Shown piece by piece: positions 12,360-23,624 of a stretch of DNA of 64,000 nucleotides. Source of the stretch: Pristionchus mayeri. Its lineage: Eukaryota; Nematoda; Chromadorea; Rhabditida; Neodiplogasteridae. Position numbers and translations under genes: made by a program. How positions within the stretch are numbered: position 1 is the stretch's first letter; each line of letters begins with the position of its first letter. The DNA lies in contig BTRK01000003.1 in NCBI GenBank assembly GCA_036245805.1, forward strand, positions 2,666,001-2,730,000, in the 5' to 3' direction. Under the pieces are notes generated by a model. The model searched no databases. It was not told the DNA's origin and saw only the letters and a list, made by a program, of their open reading frames with translations.

Positions 12360-13266
12360 ATTAGGTTGTTCGGAAAGTTTCTTTCTTTTATTTTTTTCAT
12401 GCCAATTAGTGTGGCATTCGACCTCAATTATTTTGTCTATGGTATACGTTAGGGCATTGGCGGTGGAATACTACATTATGTTCAAATCACATCTCGGTCG
12501 TATATCAGGCTAGAGAAAATATCAAAAGTTAGCAAATGTCAAAAACACATGAAAAAGCAGAATTTCAGTGTTTTTTGTTGGGTCGTTTTTCCCGAGAACT
12601 AGATGCCTGCCGATACTAGTCGGATAATATGTGATTGGGCAAGAGTTGATAATAATGATAACACAGAAAAACCAGGCTATCAACCATCGAGAGAAACGGG
12701 AGATATCAAAATGATCACCATTTCGATGTTCAAATTTCAGCATAAATTTTCTGAAAAATCCTGCTCATGAATACATAATTGGATTCCCACCTAATTAGGG
12801 AAAGCAAGTGACCATGCAATGTACTTCACAAATAACTCACTTTGTTCTCTAGGTTGACCGGGTGAACCACAATAAGTTCAAAATTATGCTCGAAAAACCC
12901 ATCGTAGTGCGGATTACTCCATGGACTCTTCGTTAGATTGGGGAACACGTCCTAGATTTGAAGCTTTACGTTTACTAATAACCCTATTTGACGGTCTTCA
13001 CAAAAGTGGGTCATTTGTATGCATATCTCTGTATTGAAAAGAAATGTGCGCCTTTAAAAATTTGGGAGAAAGTCGACTAGGCTAACATCGGACCTCCATT
13101 ACTCAAGATATATTGATCGAAAAGGCATGTACTACTGGTTGCCATAGATAGTATACATGCCCACTTCAACTACGAAAAACCATACACTGATTGGTCAAGG
13201 TTAAATAAAGGAGAAATGAATAGTGTCCATACATGAAAAAAGAAAAAACTTTCCGAACAACCTAAT
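12360..13266. mobile_element. Nested mariner-like element (TTAGGTTGTTCGG ends)
   Basis: The ends are TTAGGTTGTTCGGAAAGTTT and its inverse, bounded by TA. The length is about 0.9 kb. It starts at the base where the preceding foldback ends, suggesting insertion at the TA of that foldback's end. No intact frame. Confidence 0.75.
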
Positions 13267-13685
13267 ACTATCAATTATTTGTTTGACCATGAAATTTCAA
13301 CGAAGAATTGGAAATGATAATTCAGATTTTTTGAAATATTTTATTGTTGTAGATAGATGAATTGAACGATTCCCTCCAAATTTAGTAAATATATTAAGTA
13401 ATTAATGCATGATAAAACTGTGAAGAAACTAAGATTATTTCTTTAAGAAGAAGCCTTTGACAAATAAATTAAATTATACCAAAAAAGTGCTTTTCAGAGA
13501 CTACAGTATCCAATACATAAACTTTTGTTCAAAACAGGGGAAAGCAGCTGATACAAATTCCATGGGTTATGTGATTGGACAATGGTTACCCTATTTAATG
13601 GCGTTCACATTTATGATGGATAATCGTTACTGTGGAGTAAACGTTCCTCCGAAAAAAAATTCCGAAAACTTTCCGGACACCCCAA

Positions 13686-14461
13686 TATATATATATTATA
13701 TATAATTTCTTAGAAAACTTGTTATTACGAACCCTAAAAAAAGTGCGCAATAGCTTGGCATTATCTCACAACCTAATCGATAGATAATCCATTCAGTAAT
13801 TATTGAGTACAAACATAGTCGGAATAGTACTCTTAGAGTTGTTTCATTCATTTTAGCAGTGGGCAGTCGTCGAGGTTGTCGGTTATTTTTACTCCACTCC
13901 TCCTTCCTTGGTCACTCAGCCACCGAGGCTCGCAACAAATTGGTGGTAATACAAGGTCACCATGCCCACTTTCTTGCCACCCCGTTCAATTTGTTCACCA
14001 GCTCCAAAAACGGGAGTACGAGCTGGAAGACTATCCCACTACGGTCACCCGACATACCCCAATCTAAATCCCCATTCTCACATCACTCAGTGAGACCAAA
14101 GACAGTGTGCGCAAGTTGTAGAGCAATAGCAGTGCTCCTAAACCGCCGTGTGCCATCTCCTCCACCGGGCTGAAAAGAAGCAAAGGCACCGTCAAGTGAT
14201 TTCTAGTGACCTTTCCAAGAGAGAGCTGAAATCGCGCCTCGATATCAGTTAGCTTTTTCCCCACCGTAAACCAAATACTCGTTGGATACTCCAGATCACC
14301 GCAGGGTGTCAATACGTGGATCACGTACGACAATCCTGAAAGGAATCTACAAGGGGGTCGATTGCGACGATGGTCGAGAAGTTCAAATTGATCTTCTCGC
14401 AAGACACGGAATAAGAGATAAAAGAAATTTTACAGCAAAAATGTTATTTACGAATGATTAT
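13686..14461. other. No recognisable gene
   Basis: Short open stretches exist on both strands, but none has a splice context or protein pattern I recognise. Possibly eroded transposon sequence. Confidence 0.35.
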
Positions 14462-15480
14462 CTACTGATCTTTTTCAAGTAGTTGTCTATCCTTGAGAAT
14501 GTGAGGAGAATAAACTACTGAGCAATACTCAAGTATAGAACGGACATATGTTTTATAGGCATGGACAAGTACGAGAGGATTAGCGGATTTAATGTCAATG
14601 AACATGAAGTTGACACGCTTAGACTCCTTTTTGACTTTATCAACCATATGGGGACGGAAGGAAAGATTATCGGCGATGAGAACACCAAGATCTTTAGCAA
14701 TATCAGTGGATGACATTATAGAAGTATTGGACGAGTAAGCTATCCTGGGATTGGCTTTCCCTACATGGAAAACATGAGATTTATCTGGGTTGACAGACAT
14801 TTGGGCACTTCTTCGATTTTTGGCCCACCCCCCCCCCCTCCTCCCCTACCACACTCATTTCTAGGTATCTCTCCCTGATTTTCGATCTCGCAACCCCTCT
14901 GTGATGGGAGGGAATGAGAAATGATTGGGGAGAGGGGGGGGGGGGGTGGGCCAAATATCGAAGAAGTGCCGACATTTGCCATGTCATAGTACACCAGTCA
15001 TAGAGTAAATCTAGAGATGATTGTAAGGGAGAATGGGAAGGAAGCGATTTATGATTAAATCAGAATACGAGCTTGAGATCATCAGCGAAGAGATAGGAAT
15101 CAACAGGACATGAATAGACAATGTCAATAATGTAAATTAGAAATAATATGGGCCAAGCACACTTCTCTGGGGAACACCAGAGTTGACACGAGAAGGATCC
15201 GATAGAGTAGAATCAACACGGACTTTTTGTGATCGTGAGCATAGCCACGATTCAATCCATCTATGTAGATTTTCAGACACCATATGATGAAAGTTTAAGT
15301 AATAGTTTCCTATGAGATACAGAATCGAAAGCCTTTGAGAAATCGACGTAGGCAACATCAGAAGATGATTTGGAACAATGCTTATTAATGAGTTGATATA
15401 GGAAGAATACTAATTGATGGGTTGTACTTCTACCGTTACGGAAGCCATATTGATTTGAAGCTAGGAGTTTATTAGAATGG
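14462..15480 (-). pseudogene. LINE reverse transcriptase relic (CR1/Jockey type)
   Basis: Read on the minus strand, the pieces run in RT order. First comes NQYGFRNGRSTTHQLVFFLY and VDFSKAFDS, then HRWIESWLCSRSQKVRVDS and SGVPQRSVLGP. Next is the catalytic-box stretch YLFADDLKLV, then WQMSVNPDKSHVFHVGK, DLGVLIADNLSFR and YVRSILEYCSVVYSP. This is the palm and thumb of a non-LTR RT. A frameshift occurs near 15300 and stops follow. A 167-bp MITE is inserted at 14804-14970; without it the WQM/NPDKSH region reads straight through. No endonuclease domain is seen, so it is 5'-truncated. Confidence 0.88.
14804..14970. mobile_element. 167-bp hAT-type MITE with 8-bp TSD, inserted in LINE
   Basis: It begins GGCACTTCTTCGATTTTTGG and ends with the inverse GAAGAAGTGCC. 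The 8-base sequence GACATTTG flanks it on both sides (14796-14803 and 14971-14978). Its interior carries C and G runs next to each terminal repeat. The 8-bp duplication fits the hAT superfamily. Confidence 0.88.
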
Positions 15481-16248
15481 AGAAAGTATGAGAGAGAGTG
15501 CTTTTGACAACTCTCTCAAAAAGCTTGCTTTTTGACGTGTTTCCCATCCATGAAAAATCAATACCCATATATAAAGCGCTGAGTGCACTAGGGTAGGCAA
15601 AACAAAAAAGTCCGACGCCGAGCCTCAGACTCTTAGTTCGAATAATTGGGACTATGAGAGCCCGAAACTTTCAGAGTCCGAACTTTGAATTTTGTTTCAT
15701 TGCGTTGTTGAAAGTTTAGCACATATATTAATTTTGGGACTCTCAGAGTCCCAGAAAGCGGGAGAGAAATTTTCATTCCGACTCGTTCGGAACTCATTGC
15801 GCGCGATGAACCGGTCAGTTCAGACTATTTTTCCCAACCCTGGTGTGCACATTTCGTCTGTTCGGATTGCGAAATCGTTCCGCTAGGACGGGACACGAAC
15901 ATTTAAAAAAAAATATTATTCACTAGTCCGGCGGTCGACCTCACAAATTTGATTTCGGGATTCTCTATTACACAATCGTTCCGCAATTCCGCAATAAATT
16001 CCCATTCATTTTCCCCTCTCTCGCCCCGCCAGGGGTTGAGCTTTGTTCTCATTTGACGAGTAATTTGAGTTATTGAATTGTGGAGTTAATTAGTCATTTG
16101 AGTTGTGTTTCACAATGGAAATATACTGCGCTATTCCGCGATCATTCCGCAATAATTGATGAACGATTGCGGAATAGAGAACGGCTCAACAAATTGTCAA
16201 AATGAACAATGAAAATGGTGATCGATGCGGAACTGCGAAATTATTTCT
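15481..16248. other. No recognisable gene
   Basis: The upstream end of the LINE relic fades out near 15480-15540. The remainder has no gene. The words GAGTCC and CTCAGAG repeat irregularly at 15610-15760. Confidence 0.35.
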
Positions 16249-16556
16249 GCATAAAAGGGGAGTCTATTATAGGGTGGCGAATTTACGAACTAGTTCAAAT
16301 TTTGTAATAATTCAGTTTCGTTCAATTTTTACGAGTGATATTTGGTCGCTCGTTCAATTACAATTTTTTTTAATCCCTTTAAAAAATGAATTTAACATTT
16401 TTTAAATGTATCAAACAATTTGTAATAATTGAACAAGAGACCAAATATTACAGTGTAATAATTGAACCCAAGTGCAATTATTACAACTCAAAAAAATGAA
16501 AAACTCATGAACTAATTTGTAAATTCGCCTCCCTCTAATAGACTCCCTTTATATGC
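16249..16556. repeat. About 300-bp hairpin MITE
   Basis: The left arm GCATAAAAGGGGAGTCTATTA recurs inverted at 16536-16556. The arms are paired inward along GGCGAATTTACRAACTAGTT. It is non-coding and lies between two other transposon remnants. Confidence 0.75.
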
Positions 16557-16586
16557 ATCCCTATCACGGATAACGGATTTCAAATA

Positions 16587-17421
16587 TTAGGGTGTCCCAT
16601 AAGTTTCCGGACATTATGAACATTTTGCTTTCTAAGTTAGATATATAATCTAACAACATTCTATCATAGACTATTTGAAAGTGTGTGATACTACTTTCAA
16701 TATAAATCATTAGACCAGCATCGCTGGTTCTTTTGGCGAGCGCTACATATATTTGAACAAAATATAGCAAAATCCAAAAAATGACTTTTTTGAATTATTT
16801 TGCTAATGGATGTGAGTTGAAATGCAATTACAGTCTTTAATTAATACACACAGATATTCAATAATTTCAGGCACATTCCTGATATCTGTATTTACTTTGC
16901 TTCATCGATACGAAATTTGTTTTTTTTGCAAAGTGTCTTCAAAGGTATTGCCTGGCTACGTTCTAAAAACAACCTCAAGAGGTTGAGAAAATATTATCAT
17001 CACTTTTAAAGTTGTTTTCGATACAAAAGGTTAGCGAAGGTCTAAAATATACTCGAAAATATACGACTAACCCTAAAAGTGTAAACCTGATTTTCAATTT
17101 TTCCACTTTCCTACTACTGGAATGGCAGTACAACCGATGTCAATATATTAGTATATACACAGCAAGATCTTGATTACACCACACACATCTGGCTCTCCTA
17201 GAATCTCGCGGACAGGTAGCAGAAAAGTAAAACGATGTGCTCAAAAAATGAACATTTTCAAAGACTGCATCATCACTATGCTATGCGTGCATCGGATAAT
17301 GGCAGTATGTGACAATACACCCTCTGCCACTAACTATGTGAAAGTATTTTAAGTCCTAACTCCAATGGCTAATGTAGTAGATGGATTGAAAAAAAGTCCG
17401 AGAACTTATGGGACACCCTAA
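16587..17421. mobile_element. Mariner-like element, TTAGGGTGTCCC ends
   Basis: It begins TTAGGGTGTCCCATAAGTTT and ends ACTTATGGGACACCCTAA, with TA on each side. It is 835 bp. Small open stretches inside are not recognisable as transposase. Its right end is 160 bases beyond the galectin stop codon. Confidence 0.78.
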
Positions 17422-17581
17422 TATTTAATCGTTAAATTTTAACATTCTATTTTACAAATTCCGAATTTAGAAAATATTTATAGATTTGGTTGTACGAGTA
17501 CTGCACAGCGGATAGTTGGAGAGTACTTAGGAATGTACAGAATAGATATATGCGGTTAATATGCCGTAGTTGGAAGGCTTC

Positions 17582-20060
17582 TCAACAATGATGGTGATGG
17601 TGCCAGTAGTTGTAGTCGGAGTTGCAGTGGCTGTTCATATAGACGGACTAAATTAATTTCCATGCCATTAATCCGTAACGCTTGACTACCTACTATCTTC
17701 TTACCGGGTAGGCATGACACTGTACTGAGTACTGCGCAGGGTACTGGTACTGTACGCCTGGAGCGTAGCCACTCACCGGAAAATTCGGATAATACTGTGC
17801 GCCGTAGGAAGCACCGGTGTAATATCCTGCGGTTGACAAATTGCTCATCATCTATCCGAATACGGTACCTGCGATACCTGGATACTGGGTGTACGGCTGC
17901 TGCTGCTGGGTAGACTGAGTATGTTGCTGATGTTGTTGTTGTCCAGTTGCATATGAAATACCAGGAACTTGCTGAAAGGGGCTTTATTCTTCGAATAAAT
18001 TCATGAAAAAGCCTATAAGAGAAGATAGATTGGTTAGATAGTAGATAGAGTAGATAATTGAAAGATAATCGATTGGGAATCGATTAAATTCATCAAATGA
18101 TTGATTTGTTAATCGATTTACGAGAGGAATCGAATGAATTTCATTAATCGTCAATCGTGAAATAAAAAATTCAATTACGGTCTCTACTAGATACCTGGAT
18201 GTTCTGGAACTGCGGTCCAGTTCCACCTGAGTGCGGATAGGCCTGGGGTGGAAGTGGAGCTACGCCGTACTGCATCGGCGCAACGGGAGGTGCTGCTGGC
18301 GATCCCGCAGACGTCGTGGGAACAACCGGCGGAGCACCGCTGCTGATGCGCGGCGGAAGCGGTGGCGGTGCAAGCTGTTGATGCATCGTAGGAATCTGTT
18401 GCGCCGGATGCGGCTGAGGCATCTGCATCGGCGGTGGCGAAACGGGTGCTGTCCAATCCGGCTGCGGGGGCTTGCCAATGATACTAGCTGCAACCACTTC
18501 CGGACGCTGCACAGCAGCAGCTACTGGTGGCTGCAGCGTGCCTGCAGGGTAGGGCGGTAAAACAGCGACAGCACCAGCTGGAGAACCCCGCGGTGCGGGC
18601 TGCGGTGGCAGTGTTGGCTGCAGCAGTCGCGTGTTGAGAGAGACCTCGTTGTATTGGGGGAGGGGCGGCATGTCCGTCTTCACAGGCACCACAACTACTT
18701 CGTTGCAGATCATCGCTCCGTCAAGGACAATTTTCTTGATCTCAGAGGGATTCATTCGGTGCACGAAGGGCAGCAGGAATACGGTGTCCAGGTAGATCTG
18801 AGAGAGTATAGATTGACTGCCGTTTACAGATCGATCGGCAACTGAGACTATAGAAAAAATATCTTGCCAACCCTATTCCCGGTTCAGTACATTTTCATAT
18901 ATTATATATTACAGTAACATGTCAACTTATTGGTTAGCTACGGTACCCTGAATTCCGAGTACCTCGAATACATGCTCCTTTACAATGACGCCCAGGATTA
19001 GCTCCTTGTTGACGGCAAGCGTTGAGACCTTTTGAATGATAGTCATAATAGGTCGGACAGATGGTTAAACGACTCATGTAGTTCACCTCCTTCTCAAGAG
19101 GAGACGACTCCGATGTCGCGCTTCTGGAGATCGCTCGAAGCTTGGCGCTTCGCTGAAACGATAGCATCTCTCTCTGTTCTTTCTGCTGAAGTTTTTTCCA
19201 ATTTGGTTAGGATTTGCACACGCAAAGGTTTTCATTACCGTACATGTTGGCAAAATCAGAACGACCACCGAAAGGCACCAAGTAATTTTCTATTTCTGAG
19301 TCGTTGCGGTCGTTGCGAAAATAAATTTATCGAGCTGAATAGTTTTGTGCTCGCCAACACTTTGAGGCTAGACAAAGGTGAGCACAGTGGAGAGATCAAT
19401 ACCCTACGACATTCACAGAATCAAATATTCCCGAGAAATTTAATGGGGATTACCCCGTGTTTATCGGGTAGGTGCAGCGTAATCTCGAGCGCTGCTTCAC
19501 TCTTGTCCGTGACGAGTGTGAAGGTGACAGTGCTGCAAAGATCAAGATTCACCAGTCGCTCCCTCTCAAAGATTACAATACATTTTTCTCAATATCTATA
19601 ATGCGATCAACCGTGTTTCCATATTTTAATTGAGTTGGATTTTTTAAAGTAGGTATAAACTCCAAAAATCGCTTCACTTCTTATCGTGTTCGATTGGAGT
19701 TGCTCGGACTGAGAACTGTGTGCCGATAGTGACGGGCGCCTGTAGTTCACGATGGAGAGGAAGACCCTGGGGATACGGAAGGTTAAGGTATATCTGACAG
19801 ATAATCTGATTATAATCTTACTCAACATGATTCCCAGATACTATCTAGTCTTATAATTTATCCATACCTCAGTCGCGACAAGATAATAAGGCATGTGAGT
19901 GATTTTGTGGCTTCAACTGAACAGTTCTGGGTAAAGAACTAGTAGTGATTGATGAAAATGTTACAAAATGAACTAATTACACTCGTGACTAAATAAGCAG
20001 ATTGATTAATGTGAATACTAACTGTATGCAGCTCACCGGTAGCGTGAAGCGCTGTTCCAT
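17582..20060 (-). CDS. Galectin-domain protein with long Pro/Gln/Tyr-rich tail
   Basis: Minus-strand gene with nine exons that join in phase: 20037-20060 (ATG at 20060), 19678-19766, 19454-19532, 19087-19152, 18963-19028, 18195-18797, 17869-17971, 17705-17826, 17582-17647 (stop TGA). It encodes about 405 aa. Residues 1 to about 145 follow a galectin fold: FTLP start, APVTIGTQFSVRA, VTFTLVTD, ALEITLHLPD, LGVIVKEHVFEIYLD, then PFVHRMNPSEIKKIVLDGA. Galectins bind beta-galactosides, but the usual H-N-R and W-G-x-E-R sugar contacts are not evident, so binding may be lost. The tail is Pro-rich (exon 18195-18797), then Gln-rich (HQQHTQSTQQQQ), then Tyr-rich, ending in a His run and Cys. One intron is only 42 bases. 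An alternative end is the in-frame TAG just past 17705 if that donor is unused. No family member name is assigned. Confidence 0.78.
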
Positions 20061-20572
20061 ATCCAATTGCGAGATAAAAAGGGAATTAAAACAAGCAATA
20101 CAATCGATGCAGAGCCTTGTATATGACTGGACCAAGTGAAAGAGGCGTCCTATCCTGATAAGGATCCAGAAGATGAGAACGTTGAACAAAGAGAGAGACT
20201 GACTGGTAGAGGGAAGAGGCAGTGCGCTGCAAACGTAGAGGGGAGAGAAGTGGGAGAGGGAGTGACGACTGTCTTACTCACGCTTCAAACACTCTCACGA
20301 TTTCGCCAGAGATCAGAATCGAGAAGCTTGTTAATAATCATGCTCTTACTATGTCGCTTCAAACTCATCCTGGAAGGTACTGTGACAACAGAATTCATAG
20401 TCCGTTGATCCCCCTCCTGAGTGCTAGAATCAGATAAACAACAACTGGGAGTCGCTCATAGTAAGATGGAGCGTCTAATGATTGGAATAACTTGGAGGTG
20501 CAGGGATCGATGGAGTAATAACGAGTTAACACTGGTATCACGAGTCGATGAAGCAAAATCAGGGCCTCCGCG
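20061..20572. other. Upstream region of the galectin gene
   Basis: This is the presumed 5' flank. I see no TATA box or conserved motif that could be separated from background, and no other gene. Confidence 0.35.
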
Positions 20573-20612
20573 AACAATTTTTTTCAAACCCATTTAAAAT
20601 TGACCAACCTAA

Positions 20613-21041
20613 CAAGGGCTCCTCAAAACGCGTCCGAACTCAAACCGAAATTGGAGGTTACCAGTCGAAAGGTGGATGTCTAAAACCATTTTGATAACAC
20701 TGGCTTGACTAGTATTCTATTCGTAGAGGAACTCTTCCACCAACTAATCTGGCTCAGTCGGTAAGGCGCCTGCCATTTTTGCCTTATAACGGGGTTCGAA
20801 CCCCGTTGCTAAGCTAGTGTTTTGTCGTGTTTTTGATATCTTTCTATGACTTCTCCCGTGATTATATTTATGTCGGTCACGTGTTCTCTCAGTTTTGGTA
20901 GGAGCACTACCTCATCTGACGACTCGTTCATCAGAAACAAGCCAGTGCTATCAAAACAGTTTTAGACATCCCTCAGGGGTACCTATCGACCGGTAACCTC
21001 AAATTTCGGTTTGAGTTCGGACGGCTTTTGAGGAGCCCTTG
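20613..21041. mobile_element. Harbinger-like MITE (TAA duplication)
   Basis: It begins CAAGGGCTCCTCAAAA and ends with the inverse TTTTGAGGAGCCCTTG,with TAA on both sides (20610-20612 and 21042-21044). Arms are about 120 bases each. A TWA duplication is characteristic of PIF/Harbinger elements. The loop holds the tRNA-like sequence at 20745-20820. Confidence 0.75.
20745..20820 (+). other. tRNA-like relic inside MITE
   Basis: TGGCTCAGTCGG (A-box-like, D arm) is followed about 45 bases later by GGTTCGAACC (B-box), within a 20-base perfect palindrome centred on that T arm. The acceptor stem does not pair well and the anticodon arm is poor. I read it as a tRNA-derived SINE-like head or pseudo-tRNA, not a working tRNA gene. 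Confidence 0.6.
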
Positions 21042-23169
21042 TAAGCGAGAATACTACCCTGGTGAAGAGTTTTCGAAAGAACCACACTAATTCTCACAGA
21101 GCCGGAATTTAGGAATTCTCCGGTTTTGGTCCCGGATATACTGTATATCAGCTCCCAGATGAGATCGAGAGACGGCACTCGGCTCAAAAAAACGTAGAAA
21201 ATTATTTTGAAAAACAGTCACCTTGAAGGTGATGCATGAAAATCAAAATTAAATTATTTGCGTCCAAAATAATGGTGACCAAACAACAAAAATTGTTTTT
21301 GCCGTAACGCAGGTGACTTTTTGGGAATTTTATTACTGATTTTGAAAGAATATCTTCCCTCACATATAACAAAAAAATAAAAATGGCAAAATTATAGGGG
21401 TTGTAGTTCGTTTGATAAGATTGTTAAGAATAGCGATGAAATTACAACACTGTCATGTGTATTAGGACAGTTAGGACCTAAGGAAACTAGAAATCTAAAA
21501 ATAGATCGAAAGGTTAAAGTACATCAGAGGTAAGGATTGTTTCGCAATCTATTTCGCAACCCGAGCAGGAGTCACCAGCGCAAGACCAGTACAATTTCAC
21601 TCGCACTCGGTAAGATCAAAGCGATTTCGCAATATTCTAAGAAATCGAATTATGGAATAGTGTACTCTTAAAGTACAAGTGGTTCAGTATAAATGCGAAC
21701 ACCATCAGCTTAGAGGACTCATTCCTATACCACTCTCGCTCGCTGTTACCTGGCCACAACTCACGCGCTCTGATCCAGGGGTGAGACCCTTGCGGTCTCA
21801 CTCCCTTTCCTTTCTATCATTTTATTCTTTATGCATATTTTCTAGTTCTCTTAGTTCTAATGTATCCTACGCACCCGTCAGTAGCAGCAGTTCCATTGTA
21901 TTGACATCCTTACCTTGTATTGTAAACCCCAACCTCCGATAAACTTATCCACTTATGTGGGTGGACACATGAAATCCATAGTTATTTCCTGAGTTCATAG
22001 TTATTAGATTTATAGGAGCGGGATATTAGACCAGTTTGCATATTTCACATCAAGTTATCGACAAGTTCAGCCATAGAGTCCAACATGGAATCTAGAACCG
22101 CTACTGAACTTGTCGGTACTTGACAACATGAAAAATATGTTTAGGCATATGTGAGACTGAAAAATGATGACGAATGTCATATAATTTTGGAAATTCCTAC
22201 AAATTTGATATATGATTTTTTTTTGATTTTCAGAAACATTTCAATTATTGAAAATTTCAGTGTTTTTAATACTCACCTATGCCTAAACATATTTTTTATG
22301 TGCTAATTGGAACGATATTCTTAACAATCATATAAAATAAGAAATTTATCCATTGACGAACCTTCGATTGAGCGATTTTGGGCCGACAATTTCGAGAGGA
22401 ATATAATTTTCAATGCATCCGAATTGCCCTAGTTTTGTCGAAGTCGGTGCATACCATAAGAAACGGCAGTAGATGACCGTTCGGTTATTATCATTTTTAA
22501 AATTTCAATGATGAAATTCGTTCTCATGGGAGGATGCGAAAACGTATTTTTCGAAAGTGCGAAATTTCGAATTTCGCTCAGTAATTTATCTTTATTGGTC
22601 TGAGAACATCGCGAAAAAGTACCAGAGATTGAATTATAGTGAGCTGGAACGGTATGTTTAGGCATTTATGAACGGAAATAGTGATTACTACACAATCAAT
22701 GCAAAAAATGAGAACTACACCCACTACAATTTTGCCATTTTTATTTATTTTTTGTTATATGTGAGGGAAGATATTCTTTCAAAATCAGTAATAAAATTCC
22801 CAAGAAGTCACCTGCGTTACGGCAAAAACAATTTTTTTGTTGTTTCGGCACCATTATTTTGGACACAAATAATTTAGTTTTGATTTTCATGCATCACCTT
22901 CAACATGAAAGTTTTTCAAAATAATTCTCTACGTTTTTTGAGCCAGATGCCGTCTCTCCATCATCTGGGAGCTGATATACAGTATATCCGGGACCAAAAC
23001 CGGAGAATTCCTAAATTCCGGCTCTGGGTGAAATAGTATGGTTCTTTCGAAAACTCTTCACCAGGGTAGTATTCTACCTTAGTTTGGTTGATTTTAAATG
23101 GATTTTAAAAAATTGTTTGTGGCTACCCCCCCCCCCCCCCCCACTGACTGGTAATACCTGAGTTAAAGA

Positions 23170-23400
23170 TTGGGTCTATGAGGTAATTAAACGAAAGTTA
23201 AGAAAAGACGAGAGTAAAGAAAATTGAGGATGATAGATGGGCGGGGCATATCATAGAGCTGATAGGAGGGACCGCAGCCGTTCCCGTGAACGTTGGAGGG
23301 ATGAAGTCAAACGTCGAATTCGGCAACAACGGGTGGAGTATTTCTGGTGGATTGCAGCAACGAAGAAAGGTAACGACAAAAAAATAAATTTACGATAAAT
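23170..23400 (+). pseudogene. LINE 3'-end relic (RTE-like C-terminus)
   Basis: One frame reads DDRWAGHI. The next frame reads RRDRSRSRERWRDEVKRRI. RTE-type non-LTR elements end in R-W-A-G-H-I followed by an R-W-x-D-D-I block, so this is a frameshifted remnant. The minus-strand open stretch across it is a shadow. Confidence 0.55.
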
Positions 23401-23624
23401 TTTTTTATCCAGACGCGCCGTTGTGAAACTATCAGAATAAACTATCAATACAACCCTGCACATTAGAAAAGTAGAACTATATAAGATATCTGTTTCAACA
23501 ATAATTTTGAAAAATGTGGTGGAAAATCTGATATGTACGCTCGTAAACAGAAACTAGGAGATTATATTCAATTCTGGAATAGCCTGATGAGGTATTACTG
23601 TAGAGTGAATCGGTTGATTTCCCC

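Larger units (their letters stand above)
11020..13685. mobile_element. Mariner-like element with about 140-bp terminal inverted repeats, host of two insertions
   Basis: It begins TTGGGGTGTCCGGAAAG and ends CTTTCCGGACACCCCAA, flanked by TA dinucleotide tracts. The first about 140 bases (to about 11160) and the last about 140 (from 13546) are inverted copies. Two further elements lie inside, at 11514-12359 and 12360-13266, abutting each other. No transposase frame is intact. Confidence 0.82.
20573..23122. repeat. 2.5-kb foldback element with inserted MITE
   Basis: The left arm comprises 20573-20612 plus 21042-21412, matched inverted at 22708-23122. The shared stretches include AATACTACCCTGGTGAAGAG, CGGAGAATTCCTAAATTCCG and the CTGATATACAGTATATC block. 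The left arm is interrupted by the 429-bp element at 20613-21041; removing it restores the match to the right arm. A C run follows the right end (23124-23141). No protein is encoded in the arms. Confidence 0.85.

Noticed and set aside
18231..18560. Plus-strand Arg-rich frame opposite the galectin tail
   Set aside because: It is the reverse of the Pro-rich exon; Arg codons arise from the GC-rich antisense of Pro/Ala/Gln codons.
20745..20820. Functional tRNA gene
   Set aside because: A and B boxes are present but acceptor and anticodon stems do not pair, and it lies in a MITE loop.
23251..23463. Minus-strand Arg-rich open stretch as last exon of mxl-2
   Set aside because: It is the shadow of a plus-strand LINE relic (RWAGHI, RERWRDEVKRR). 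The exon at 23625-23675 has a better TTTCAG acceptor, correct phase and a natural stop.
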